NCBI RefSeq assembly: GCF_001039355.2
Contig: NW_019775404.1
Coordinates: forward strand, 205,188-269,187
Direction of reading: 5' to 3'
Length of the DNA stretch: 64,000 nt
From: Lingula anatina
Taxonomy: Eukaryota > Brachiopoda > Lingulata > Lingulida > Lingulidae
This document shows positions 28,576 to 38,500 of this stretch, piece by piece. Made by a program: the position numbers and the translations under genes. Under the pieces are notes generated by a model that made no database searches, was not told where the DNA came from, and worked only from the letters and a program-made list of their open reading frames with translations. The first letter of the stretch is position 1. Each line of letters begins with the position of its first letter.

Positions 28576-29521
28576 CTATCTGTTGCAAAATTGGACGAAA
28601 CCCAGCAGTAATCTCCTCTGCTGCTTTGCAAGAGCGTTTAGACGACTTAATAAAGAGGTCTGTCAACCAAATTTATAACAGTTAAAGAAGACCTCTGTAA
28701 GACAGTAGGCCTAAATACATGTAGGCCATGTATGTTGCCCAGGTTGTGTAAAAATAATAATAGTAGTAATGATGATAATTGCTATAGGGCTAATGTGGTA
28801 ATTATAATTGTAACAATAATTACCCAGAACTTTTCGACCATCATTCTGCCAAATTTCAAATAGTAAAATCAGTTTATAACTTTTATATGCTTTAAGACGC
28901 CCATCACAGTCTGTGTCAAATGTTGTCCTACTTGTACCGGTGTGCAAGGAGGTTGGAGAGACCGGCGTGACGAAACTGAGGATCCGTGGAACAGATCCAC
29001 CCTCCATATAATTATATAATTAAATAATAGTATAATAGTATAATTATATTAACTGCTCGAAGAGTCCTGCCTCTAACAGTTAAGCCGATTGCACTTAGCC
29101 AGAGCCCTCACAGACCTGAGAGTTGGACCGACTCAAGTAACGTTAACGTTAGTCGTGGATACTACAGTTTCTTATGTCGAGGCACGACTTTTTCCTCCTA
29201 ACATTATCACATTCGTAAGACATCGGATTGTGCTTGTCTTGGGTAAACGTGCCTCCGAGTGCAGTCTGGGATACCAAAACACTGTCGCCATTTTCAGAGG
29301 TTGGAGTCAAGGACAAACGTAAGCGTGTCCTTTAGTTTTGAATTCATCATTTTTGGATGGATTAAATATAACCTTAAGTGATTATCATGTAGTATTTTTA
29401 AGTGAAATCACTGATGGTGATGGTAATTGCTGTCTTACATCTTACTTTTTCTAAATAGTGCTCGCTAAACACTCGTAAAAAGCTAGGTACGCTACTATAT
29501 TGACCACAAGAAAGTTTTTTT

Positions 29522-29551
29522 TATGTACAGACACAGATGTGTCTGTACATA
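29522..29551. repeat. Perfect 30-base palindrome
   Basis: TATGTACAGACACA, then GA, then the exact complement TGTGTCTGTACATA. A perfect stem of 14 pairs upstream of the small membrane-protein gene. Could be a protein-binding dyad or a transposon scar. Confidence 0.85.
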
Positions 29552-29689
29552 TTGCCATCACCTGCGTCTGTCGTCGCCGATCATGTCGCCGTCGCCGTCG
29601 CCGTGCACTTTCAGCGTTAACACCATAAGTGGAAGACAATTTTACTTTTTGGCTTTATATTTACAGAGCTGACTAATATTCATAAAACG

Positions 29690-29932
29690 CAGGTCAAGTT
29701 CGAAAATCAGCATGATCTGGCCATTATTGTAGAATTTATGCTGTTTTTTCACTTTTTAGCATATATGCAACACTGTTAACACATTTCAAGGAAAACTGAT
29801 AGGCCTGTTGTCATGAAACTCACAGGAGTAATCAATCTTACTAAAACGCTTATCAAGTTCAAAAATCGGCATGATCGGGCCACTATTTTAGTAGGAATGC
29901 TGTTTTTTCACTTTTCAGCATATATGCAACAC
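29690..29932. repeat. Tandem duplication with about 160-base period
   Basis: The blocks at about 29690-29772 and 29850-29932 both read TCAAGTTC(G/A)AAAATC(A/G)GCATGATC, then ATGCTGTTTTTTCACTTTT, then AGCATATATGCAACAC. A single N at 29933 follows the second unit, which hints that the assembly had trouble here. Confidence 0.8.
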
Positions 29933-29999
29933 NACGTTTTGCGCACTCTTTAACTGTTGAAATAACATGGCATATAATGCTATAAAAAGTACGTCATCC

Positions 30000-30081
30000 A
30001 TATATGATAGTCTCAATAGATGTATGTAGTGTGGTCCACACGTCGCCCTTGTTTCAGTTTTCGGCTTAACATGCTCACGTA
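30000..30081 (+). other. Possible 5' untranslated first exon of the small membrane-protein gene
   Basis: A splice donor of good quality, TAG|GTAAGG, lies at 30081/30082. It is about 575 bases before the acceptor of the next coding exon on the same strand. The stretch before it has no useful reading frame, so it would be untranslated. The 5' limit is a guess. This is an inference from the donor and its position only. Confidence 0.3.
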
Positions 30082-30263
30082 GGTAAGGCCTCAGCGTTTT
30101 GTGTTCAAAGTCCCTCCGCTGTGAATATCCACATCCTGGGGTAACTGTCTGTCCCCCGTTGCACTTTGAACTATATCATCATTCACATTTCAAGTAATTT
30201 GGGATCAGGTCAAGAGTATGTTTGATAAAGTTTTACTCTTTTAATCCCAGTTATGCAGTAGTG

Positions 30264-30264
<1 letters not shown>

Positions 30265-30297
<33 letters not shown>
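30265..30297. repeat. (TA)n microsatellite
   Basis: About 16 TA units, in the presumed first intron of the small membrane-protein gene. Confidence 0.97.
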
Positions 30298-30299
<2 letters not shown>

Positions 30300-30668
30300 A
30301 AATGTACACACAAGTTATACCTCCTGAAAGGTATTTTTTATCTAGAATCTTATACTGTTGGAATCTTGAAATTATCTCTAAAATTAAAGGAAATATCACA
30401 GTGTTTAAATAGTCAGATTAGGTCAAATGTGTTCTAACATTTTAGCCAGAAAGCTGTGACCACTGATCATGAGCAGCAGTGGTCCACCCTGCAGTGCAGC
30501 ATGGATGTGATTACAGTCGGAGACTTCTCCTGATGTTTTCAGTCTTATGGATGTTTAATTGCTTTAAGCATTTTTGATAATGAGCATTAGTGAAAATAAT
30601 GAAGTTCTCTTTCAGAAATTTCACGATGTAAACACACATTCTCATTGTCATTTCAGACTAAAAACGAA

Positions 30669-31513
30669 ATGTCGAGAAGATTTTTCGCAACAACCTCAGA
30701 CTTTTTCAAGAGAGGGATGGCTTTTTCAGTATTTGTTCTCTCCCCAGTCACCTCTTACTGGTATTACCATTGGGGTGTAAAACCTTTCTATGATGAAGTG
30801 AGCCAATTCAGGTAAATCATGAATTATTTTATATTAATAAAAGTGTTAGTTCATGTACAGTCTAATATATTCCATGGAATTTTTTAATTTGTGTAAATGT
30901 TCTATATGTAATGTATGATACATAATGAGACGTTATTTGACTGTGGCAGTACCAGTATACTCTTGATTCAGTTTTGGGAGTGTTTTTCGTTAAAATGCGA
31001 GTACTTTCTGTCAGTATTTTTCTCAAATGATACACTGCCACCTTTTCTAGATATCTGCCTTGAACACCTTGCTGACACTCAGAGGTGTTCTGGCATATAT
31101 TGATCTGGTAACAGTGTATTATGTCACACAGTGGCTTCATGAGGCTGTCTTCAAAGTAGTCATGACTATGAATATGTAATGAAGTGTTTGACTGATAGAA
31201 AGATGTACTGCTAGGCTTCTGTTTATGGAACATGTATGAGAATCTCAAGAATGATTTTTCAGAAGCAAGAATGGATAATTCCAATATTGAGCATTGAATT
31301 GGGGAAATATTATAGTGAGCTGATATATGACATCTTGTTTTGTGTAATATTAGGGGCATCCCTCAAACAGTACTAGAGGCTCGAATTGCTACAATGGGAG
31401 GCTACAAGACTATTCTGCCTGATGGAACAGTTAATCCAGCGATAGTAGAAAAACGTGAATATTTTGGAAACGAGGAAGATGAGGATGAGGACGAAGATGA
31501 AGATGAAGATTGA
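30669..31513 (+). CDS. Small single-pass membrane protein with acidic tail, 100 aa, unrecognised
   Basis: Two coding exons, 30669-30811 and 31354-31513, join in phase 2. The first exon has a clear acceptor at 30656/30657 (TCATTTCAG), 12 bases before the ATG; those bases are also open in frame. The protein starts MSRRFFATTSDFFKRG, which is basic and aromatic like a short mitochondrial or membrane-targeting leader. It then has one hydrophobic, aromatic segment (about residues 17-38) and the soluble block YDEVSQFRGIPQTVLEARIA, and ends in a run of alternating Glu and Asp. The stop is TGA at 31511-31513, and an AATAAA signal follows at 31789. The size and layout resemble small inner-mitochondrial-membrane assembly or accessory factors. 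I compared it mentally with EMRE, MITRAC7, PET100 and SMIM proteins and none matched. The function is unknown; the gene structure looks real. Confidence 0.7.
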
Positions 31514-31788
31514 TGTAATTGAAATTTTTGTGTTGGGGTGAAACTAAATTTTTTTCATAAAGTTTCCACATTCATTTCATGTTTGTAAAAGGCATGATTT
31601 TCTATTAAGAAAACTGTTTAAACAAACATGATGCATAAGTCAAAGATAAATTGGTCCTAATGTGTATTGATTTGGATAATATGAAAATATTCTTATTGCA
31701 TAGTTTAGTAGGGGTTAGAGCTTTATAAAGAGATAAATATTAAAAAAAAATAATAATAATAATATTATTATTATATAAATAGAAGTAA

Positions 31789-31794
31789 AATAAA
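31789..31794 (+). terminator. Candidate poly(A) signal of the small membrane-protein gene
   Basis: AATAAA lies 276 bases after the TGA stop at 31511-31513, on the coding strand, in AT-rich sequence. A second AATAAA at about 32158 is an alternative. Not proof of the cleavage site. Confidence 0.4.
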
Positions 31795-33307
31795 AGTCAT
31801 CTATATTGACCAATATTTTTCACAGGTTTTCAGAATATGTTTTATGTATAATTTTTACTCATTACAGAAAAGAAGATGGCCTAGAAGTTACAAATTTACC
31901 CAACAGACTTGATGTAGCCAGTGTTTTTTGTTTTGTTTTTAATACTTGTAAATTCACTTAACAGGTGAAAAGTCACAGCACTATTTAAACATAAAATTGG
32001 ATTCACTACATGTTGCAGATCAAACCAAATGGCAGAAGCTACTCACTAGCTGACAAGAAAGAATTGGAATTTGTTTGGTGACATAGATATGTTCCGAAGT
32101 GATTCACAATGTTTTTGCATTGGGAGGTCTACCTAACACGTGTTAAGTAAAAAATGTAATAAAAATAACATGTTGAACAAACTGCTTGTTGGTTGTAATT
32201 ATTTAAGTTTTGAGTATTACATATGAGTGATCACTTTCAATTGACTTTATTATCTTCATATATACAGATTTTTATTTGGTGAATGTAGGCAAAGTTGAAA
32301 AATGTAACCTTGACAATGTCATGATGCCAGACTGAATGAAGTCCATACATGTATACACAGTCTTTTTAACAAATAATTGGCCCAGTCTGAAAGGGGCTCA
32401 TATTGGATTTAAAAAAATAATAATAATTTACTCTACTTGAATATACATTTGCAGATACTTGCATGTCTCTTACATTCAATGAGATCACCTGAGGCTGCCC
32501 TAGGTGTCACTGTCAACAGTGATTGTGGACGAGACTAGTAAAAATTGTTACAACTGCCAACTTATTTTAGTGTTTTTGTCCCATCTCAAAATGTAACATT
32601 CTATATCAGTGTATATATATGATACATGGTCACTTATCTGTCTTCTCTAACACATCTTTGTCAAGTAATATTTTCAATTTCTTGAGCTGAACATAACACA
32701 GCTTTAGATCACTGCTGTGACCTTCCTTGGGATGTGTTCCTCTGAGACACCACTTTTCAGTACTCTCTCAGTGAAAGTAAGTTTTTTTTGTGTCAAAACA
32801 GACTTACTTGGTTTTCAAGTTCAGGGCTGCAAAAAGATTACCTTACAAAACACATTTTTGTCATATTTATAATCATTAATCAACAGATTCTTCAAGGGTG
32901 TATTTGTCCACGGTAATGTTGGTCAAAATAAACATTTTTAAGTAAAAAAAGGTCTTGAAATTTAAAAGCTTTTAATGTTTTGTTGTTAATAAGGTTTACA
33001 TTTACTGCATTAAAATATTTCAAATTCTCATTCAAGTGAAATGTATTTCATAATAATCTGCATGACTTTTTAAGAACTTCCACTGACATAAAATATCACT
33101 ATTGTAAAGTCAATACAACAAATTTGAGATTCTGTGAACCAAGGCCAGGTAAAAAGTTCAACAAGGTCATAACAATGAAATATAAATTTATTCAAAAGTT
33201 GGGTTTTGATTGCATTTAAGTTAAAATAGGAATGTTAATTCTACAATGACAAAGCAGATATATTGTACTATTAGGACATAAATTACCCTTAACCAAATGT
33301 TTCTAAG

Positions 33308-33532
33308 ACCCCATTCCCATACCTAGATTGATCTAGCAGGAACGACCCACCTTAGAGGGGATTCTCCCTAAGTTGCATTCAGCTTCATCGGCTTAGCTGT
33401 ATGGCACACCTACTCAAGCTCCTTAATGATAGCTAATTACCCCCTAACAGCTTTATTAGATGTGCCAGACATCAGAGTCATGTAAGCTGAATGCACTTTA
33501 GATCCTGCTAGATCAATCTAGGAACGGGATCA
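33308..33532. mobile_element. Palindromic MITE, copy 3
   Basis: Same family, most diverged: begins CCATTCCCATACCTAGATTG, inner arms TTGCATTCAGCTT and AAGCTGAATGCA, centre in the opposite orientation to copy 1 (TAATTACCCCCTAACAG). Confidence 0.8.
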
Positions 33533-34572
33533 TAAGTGATTTGATTTGTCCATATTTGCAACTGCTCGAATCCTGTGATATGTCTTGATCAAACTTCAAA
33601 GATATAATGGATATGTGCATTTTCATTTACAATTATGAAATGTCATTTGTCATAGATTTTCTAATAACTCGGCATACCTTAAAACTTATTAAACAAGTTA
33701 TCACAGTTGAGTTATATAAAGCCAATCTTTAAATTCAGAGCTTGAAAATGATGTAAATCTTCAGCCTTAACCACATTCAAAAAAATAAAAGCAAAACGAT
33801 TACAAATACAAGAAGGTAGAAAAACCTGCAGTTCAAATATAAAATTATTAAAAAAATAGTTTCTGAAGCATAATTATAAACAAAACTTTTGTACATAATA
33901 TAAAAGACCACAATCATGAAATAAATGTTTATACTAATACTGTAACATTGCCAAACTGATATGAATTTACCAGTACATCTCATGCCACTACCAAATCTAC
34001 AATTCCTTAGTTCTCTAATTAAATGATTATATTAGTTATTTAATTAAAACCACTATTTATTACTATTTGTATTCTGATGTAAACTCTCAAAGGAATGTAT
34101 CGGTAAATATGATATTCGCAAAGGGAATGCTACAGACTATATTTCCAAGTCATTTTGTTCCTTTAGTCATAATACTTCCATATAAAACCCGACTTATGAA
34201 TAAGAAATTGTCTAAAATTCTTTAATCTTCAATATGGCAAGCTTAATGTTAACAAAACATTTCAAGAGGAAAACCGTGCCCAGTTTAACAGTGAAAACAG
34301 ATTATAAAAATCTAAAAAGGTATTTCAATTCAAAAAGGTGGCAGACACATGCAAAAAGCATATCTAGCTTACTTTTAATTTTCTGTGAACAACCACTTAG
34401 ATGCGTTTCAAGCCTGTTTCATATCTTGTCACCTAACCTGACCAAATGCCAATAGATAGTTTCAAATAGCATAACTAACAGTAATAGCAAGGGTATTGTT
34501 TTTCATTTCCCAAAAATTGACATTTGTAATGAATTTTTTCTGGCTTTTCTCTGTGCTATTTAAAACCCTTTT

Positions 34573-35228
34573 AGGCCATTCACATTAGAAAGTTAACAGC
34601 GGTCAAGTTAACTTTGATCGAATCGGGGTCAACTAAACCGAGATTATTTGCGTTCACACCTATACTGGCAGCAATCAGTAGCGATAGAATTTCAGCAATC
34701 GTACGTCCTGTTAAGCATGCGCTCTATTGTTCGGATAAGTAAAAACCTGACCCTTTACATTTAAATTATTCTATTTCATATATATGAGTTGACCGCATAA
34801 CGGTGACAAAAGATACTAATTCTACATGTAGGCACGGTGATACAGATAACCTAAAGCCTATTTCGTGGCAGACCGTTTTATTCTTGGCGCTTCCTGCTAA
34901 TTTTCGTTGTACCTCACTCTCTAGCCATATGGCAAGGAGGCCCTAGACGGCATCCTCAGACCATGGTACTCTTGCTGCTTCTCATACTCATAGTACTCAA
35001 ATTGCTGCCAGGATTTTCTTGCGAACAAGATCAGTTGATTAATTGCCCACTCATGCGCATGCATTCCATAGGTAAACATCTGTTCTCGGATTTAACCCAG
35101 CTCCAGATCTGGGTTTATTTCGACCGCGGTCAGTATTATGTTGTCCGTTCACATTAGAAAAGTTAACCGCGACAGGACCGAGGTCAGGCGTTGACCGCGG
35201 TCGAAAGTGCTAGTGTGAATAGCCTATT
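34573..35228. mobile_element. Non-autonomous DNA transposon with terminal inverted repeats
   Basis: The left end AGGCCATTCACATTAGAAAG is answered by AGTGTGAATAGCCT at the right. Internal inverted stretches are built on GACCGCGGTC and CGGTCAAC, and CACATTAGAAAAGTTAACCG recurs near the right end. About 655 bases with no transposase. The target duplication is ambiguous (TA-rich). Looks like a PIF/Harbinger or similar MITE, by ends only. Confidence 0.6.
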
Positions 35229-35583
35229 AGTTGTTTTAGCCAACTCGTATTTGAATAATTCCTGGTATGCTAGTGCATGCAACAGTAATGCGTTGTACAT
35301 TACTACAGGCCCGTAACCAGCAATTTCAAAGTTTTTTTTGTTCTTTAAAAAGTGACCCTTTTACCATGAAACCTTTTTGTACATAGGCCAAACCAGAGCC
35401 AACCTTTTTCCAGCATAGAGGGCAGTTCTTTCAACCCCTCCCCCCACTCCTGGCTTCTTACCAAGTCACTTAGTGGAATTTTACGAAATTAAGGGACAAA
35501 TAAATAGGTCAAATTTACTCCAAGAAATTTGAAGAATGTACAGTTGCAATTAAAAAGTGTTACATGCTTTCTTCATATGTAAC

Positions 35584-35589
35584 TTTATT
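35584..35589 (-). terminator. Poly(A) signal starting on the last base of the THEMIS-like stop codon
   Basis: On the minus strand the final codons are CTT TAA, and the last A of the stop begins AATAAA. If used, the 3' untranslated region would be only about 20-30 bases. Another signal further downstream cannot be excluded. Confidence 0.4.
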
Positions 35590-38500
35590 TAAAGAAACTT
35601 GCTCATAACACTATGGAACTTTATTTTCACAGCGTTCATCAAAGTTTTCTTCGTGCACTTGTGAAAATGCATTATTAGTGGCTTGCATTTTTGTGCTGTA
35701 TCTACTGACACCATCTCCGACAACTCCTCCTTGGTCATTTTGGAGAACTTCTTACCATTAATTTTGCGTGCTACACATTTTGCTATTTCTCCTTCTGATA
35801 ACCCCATAATGGCAAACGCAGAGGCCATTTCAACAACATTGAGATGGTACAGATTTCCATCTGATGGCAGCTCCATGTTTTTTAGAGGTATTGGGCAGGA
35901 TTCATCTTATGAATATAAGAAAGAAAATAATCAAAGCCCTGAAAAGGTTTTAATAAATGAGTGTACATATATGTGTCAGGAGAAGGCAACGTGTTCACGA
36001 ACAACAAGTTGCACATATATATATATATATATCCAAATTGACAGTGCTCAGCAAAAACTGACCATTGGAAGGACAAATTACAAATCAAAGAGATGAATGT
36101 AGATGCTTATTTTTTTAAAACAAGGCAGCAAAGCTGTCAAATGTACAGACAAAAAAAAAACAGAAAATAAAAATGCAGAAAATAGGACACCGTCAGTTCT
36201 GATGCACTTATGTATTATGCTTACTGTAACTACATAGCCAACATCAAATTCTAATTCTGCATAACAGTGGATTAGGATCAAAGTAAAATGTGTAACAAGC
36301 ATTAGACTGAGTTCCCATACCTAGATCAATCTGACAGGATCAATCCAACTCCAAGGGGTTTCTCACTAAATTGCTTTCAGCTTAAGTGGCTTAGGATTCT
36401 GGCATGCCAGTTTCAGTAGGCGTGACAAACAGCTAAGCCACTTACATTGATTGCATTTAGCGAGAATTCCCTTGGAGATAGATCGATCTACAGTTAGCGT
36501 GATAGGGTATGGAAATGGTCCCTAAGGCTTCAGGCTGATAAGAGTTAAAGGGTTTGCTTCATGCCGTCAGAATGGCCTGAACGGAACATATTCTTCAGAA
36601 AACATGCCCAACTAACGATATCTTTATCCAAATACACAAATTAAAAGCTCATTTTGTAAATTTTTGGCTTTAAAAAACGTCCTATTTGCTTGGCCTGGGA
36701 GTTAATGAGCTACATGGTCACGTGGTCCAATGACGACAATTGAGCCACTGGAGAACAGAGCGTGCTTAGCTGTCAAACTGAGATGCATTGTCTACCTGTA
36801 AGATGACTTCTCTGGCTTCTGATAAAAGTTTATACTCATTCAAATCTCTTACCCGAAGGGTCTAAATCCTCGTGAAGCTGTGTAAAACCATTTCCCGTCT
36901 AGTCATTTCTTTAACAAGCATTTCATTATGGTTATCCCAAGTTGTATAAAACACTGCATTTGAATGAGTTAAGGGAAATGTTGATTATTGCATATGAGGT
37001 CCATGTTATTTGTGAAATTCAATTTATTTTATTAAACCGCTGACACTCCGTCTTGCATACTTTTATTAAACTGAGGTAAACAATGCCCGTTACCTTTACA
37101 AGTCCTATCTTAATCATCCATCTACCTGGAACTTCCTTTACCTCTTAATTAGAGGGTTAAATGGCATTCAATTTGTCTTGCTTGTATCGAACGCACTCTC
37201 TATCTAAGCTTTACTCCAGTTATCTCAGGTAAAAATCTACCTGTGCGTTAGTTACAAAGCGCAGCTCCCGTAGACCTGGGGGTACTAGATAAAATCTGAA
37301 CACCAGGTTTATCGAGGAGCTAGAGAAAGAAAGGAAGAATTTTTCCTGCACAACTTCATAGGAATTTTAACACGGACTTGNNNNNNNNNNNNNNNNNNNN
37401 NNNNNNNNNNNNNNNNNNNNNNNNNNNNNNNNNNNNNNNNNNNNNNNNNNNNNNNNNNNNNNNNNNNNNNNNNNNNNNNNNNNNNNNNNNNNNNNNNNNN
37501 NNNNNNNNNNNNNNNNNNNNNNNNNNNNNNNNNNNNNNNNNNNNNNNNNNNNNNNNNNNNNNNNNNNNNNNNNNNNNNNNNNNNNNNNNNNNNNNNNNNN
37601 NNNNNNNNNNNNNNNNNNNNNNNNNNNNNNNNNNNNNNNNNNNNNNNNNNNNNNNNNNNNNNNNNNNNNNNNNNNNNNNNNNNNNNNNNNNNNNNNNNNN
37701 NNNNNNNNNNNNNNNNNNNNNNNNNNNNNNNNNNNNNNNNNNNNNNNNNNNNNNNNNNNNNNNNNNNNNNNNNNNNNNNNNNNNNNNNNNNNNNNNNNNN
37801 NNNNNNNNNNNNNNNNNNNNNNNNNNNNNNNNNNNNNNNNNNNNNNNNNNNNNNNNNNNNNNNNNNNNNNNNNNNNNNNNNNNNNNNNNNNTATAGGTGA
37901 CCTAAATCCAAGAGATGGGTACGGAGGCCCTTACCGTCTAGGAGAAGCGGTAACGGTAGCCATCCGGCGGAGCCGGCGGGGCCGGCGGAACGATCAGGAT
38001 GGGACTAAATCCATGTGTACCGCCAGCGCTAACGCTGGTGGTACAATTAATGTTATTATTGCTTAATTTTTTAAAAGAATTGATTCATTCTGCTTGGTAA
38101 CAGACAAAAAGATTGACATCTTATTAGATCAAATACCCATACATTACCTTCATTGCTTAAGTTTTCCTCAGCAAATACATCATCATAGTTCACTTCTGAA
38201 AATGAAATGGCACAGGTATATGTTTAAGATAGGTGAACACTTAACACTTGATTTGGAGAAATAAAAATAGATTAAATATCATTATCCTATTATAAAAACA
38301 GGTAAAATATTATCATCTTTCTACAATATCAAATCCACAATGATATGATTCCCAGAGGTACACTTTCATTTGGGCATCAACAGCAATAACTTGTCTGGCC
38401 AAAATATCATCATACGACTGCATATTTAAACAATTTACATGGCACAAAAAACAAATAAAGCTGTCAACCTGTATCCAGCTGCGGCAATGTCTTCTGCACA

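Larger units (their letters stand above)
24917..29521. other. Intergenic stretch between NOL4 and the small membrane-protein gene
   Basis: Holds MITE copies 1 and 2, the AG microsatellite and a short TG repeat near 25219. A 152-codon plus-strand frame at 27022-27480 matches nothing I know and ends in low-complexity sequence. About 28900-29330 is CpG-richer and has a possible donor (AAAC|GTAAGC near 29319), perhaps a distant promoter/exon. Confidence 0.5.
31795..35583. other. Space between the small membrane-protein gene and the THEMIS-like gene
   Basis: AT-rich. Contains MITE copy 3 and the inverted-repeat element at 34573. The two genes converge here; no further coding sequence recognised. 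Confidence 0.6.

Noticed and set aside
30862-31359. 165-codon minus-strand frame
   Set aside because: It lies antisense to the intron of the small membrane-protein gene, has no recognisable domain, and has AT-rich codon use.
26675-36525. Repeated palindromes considered as a CRISPR-like or satellite array
   Set aside because: Copies are kilobases apart with long unequal spacing, and this is a eukaryotic genome; they fit a MITE family.
37309-37911. 200- and 172-codon reading frames on both strands
   Set aside because: They consist almost wholly of unknown residues translated from the 511-base N gap.
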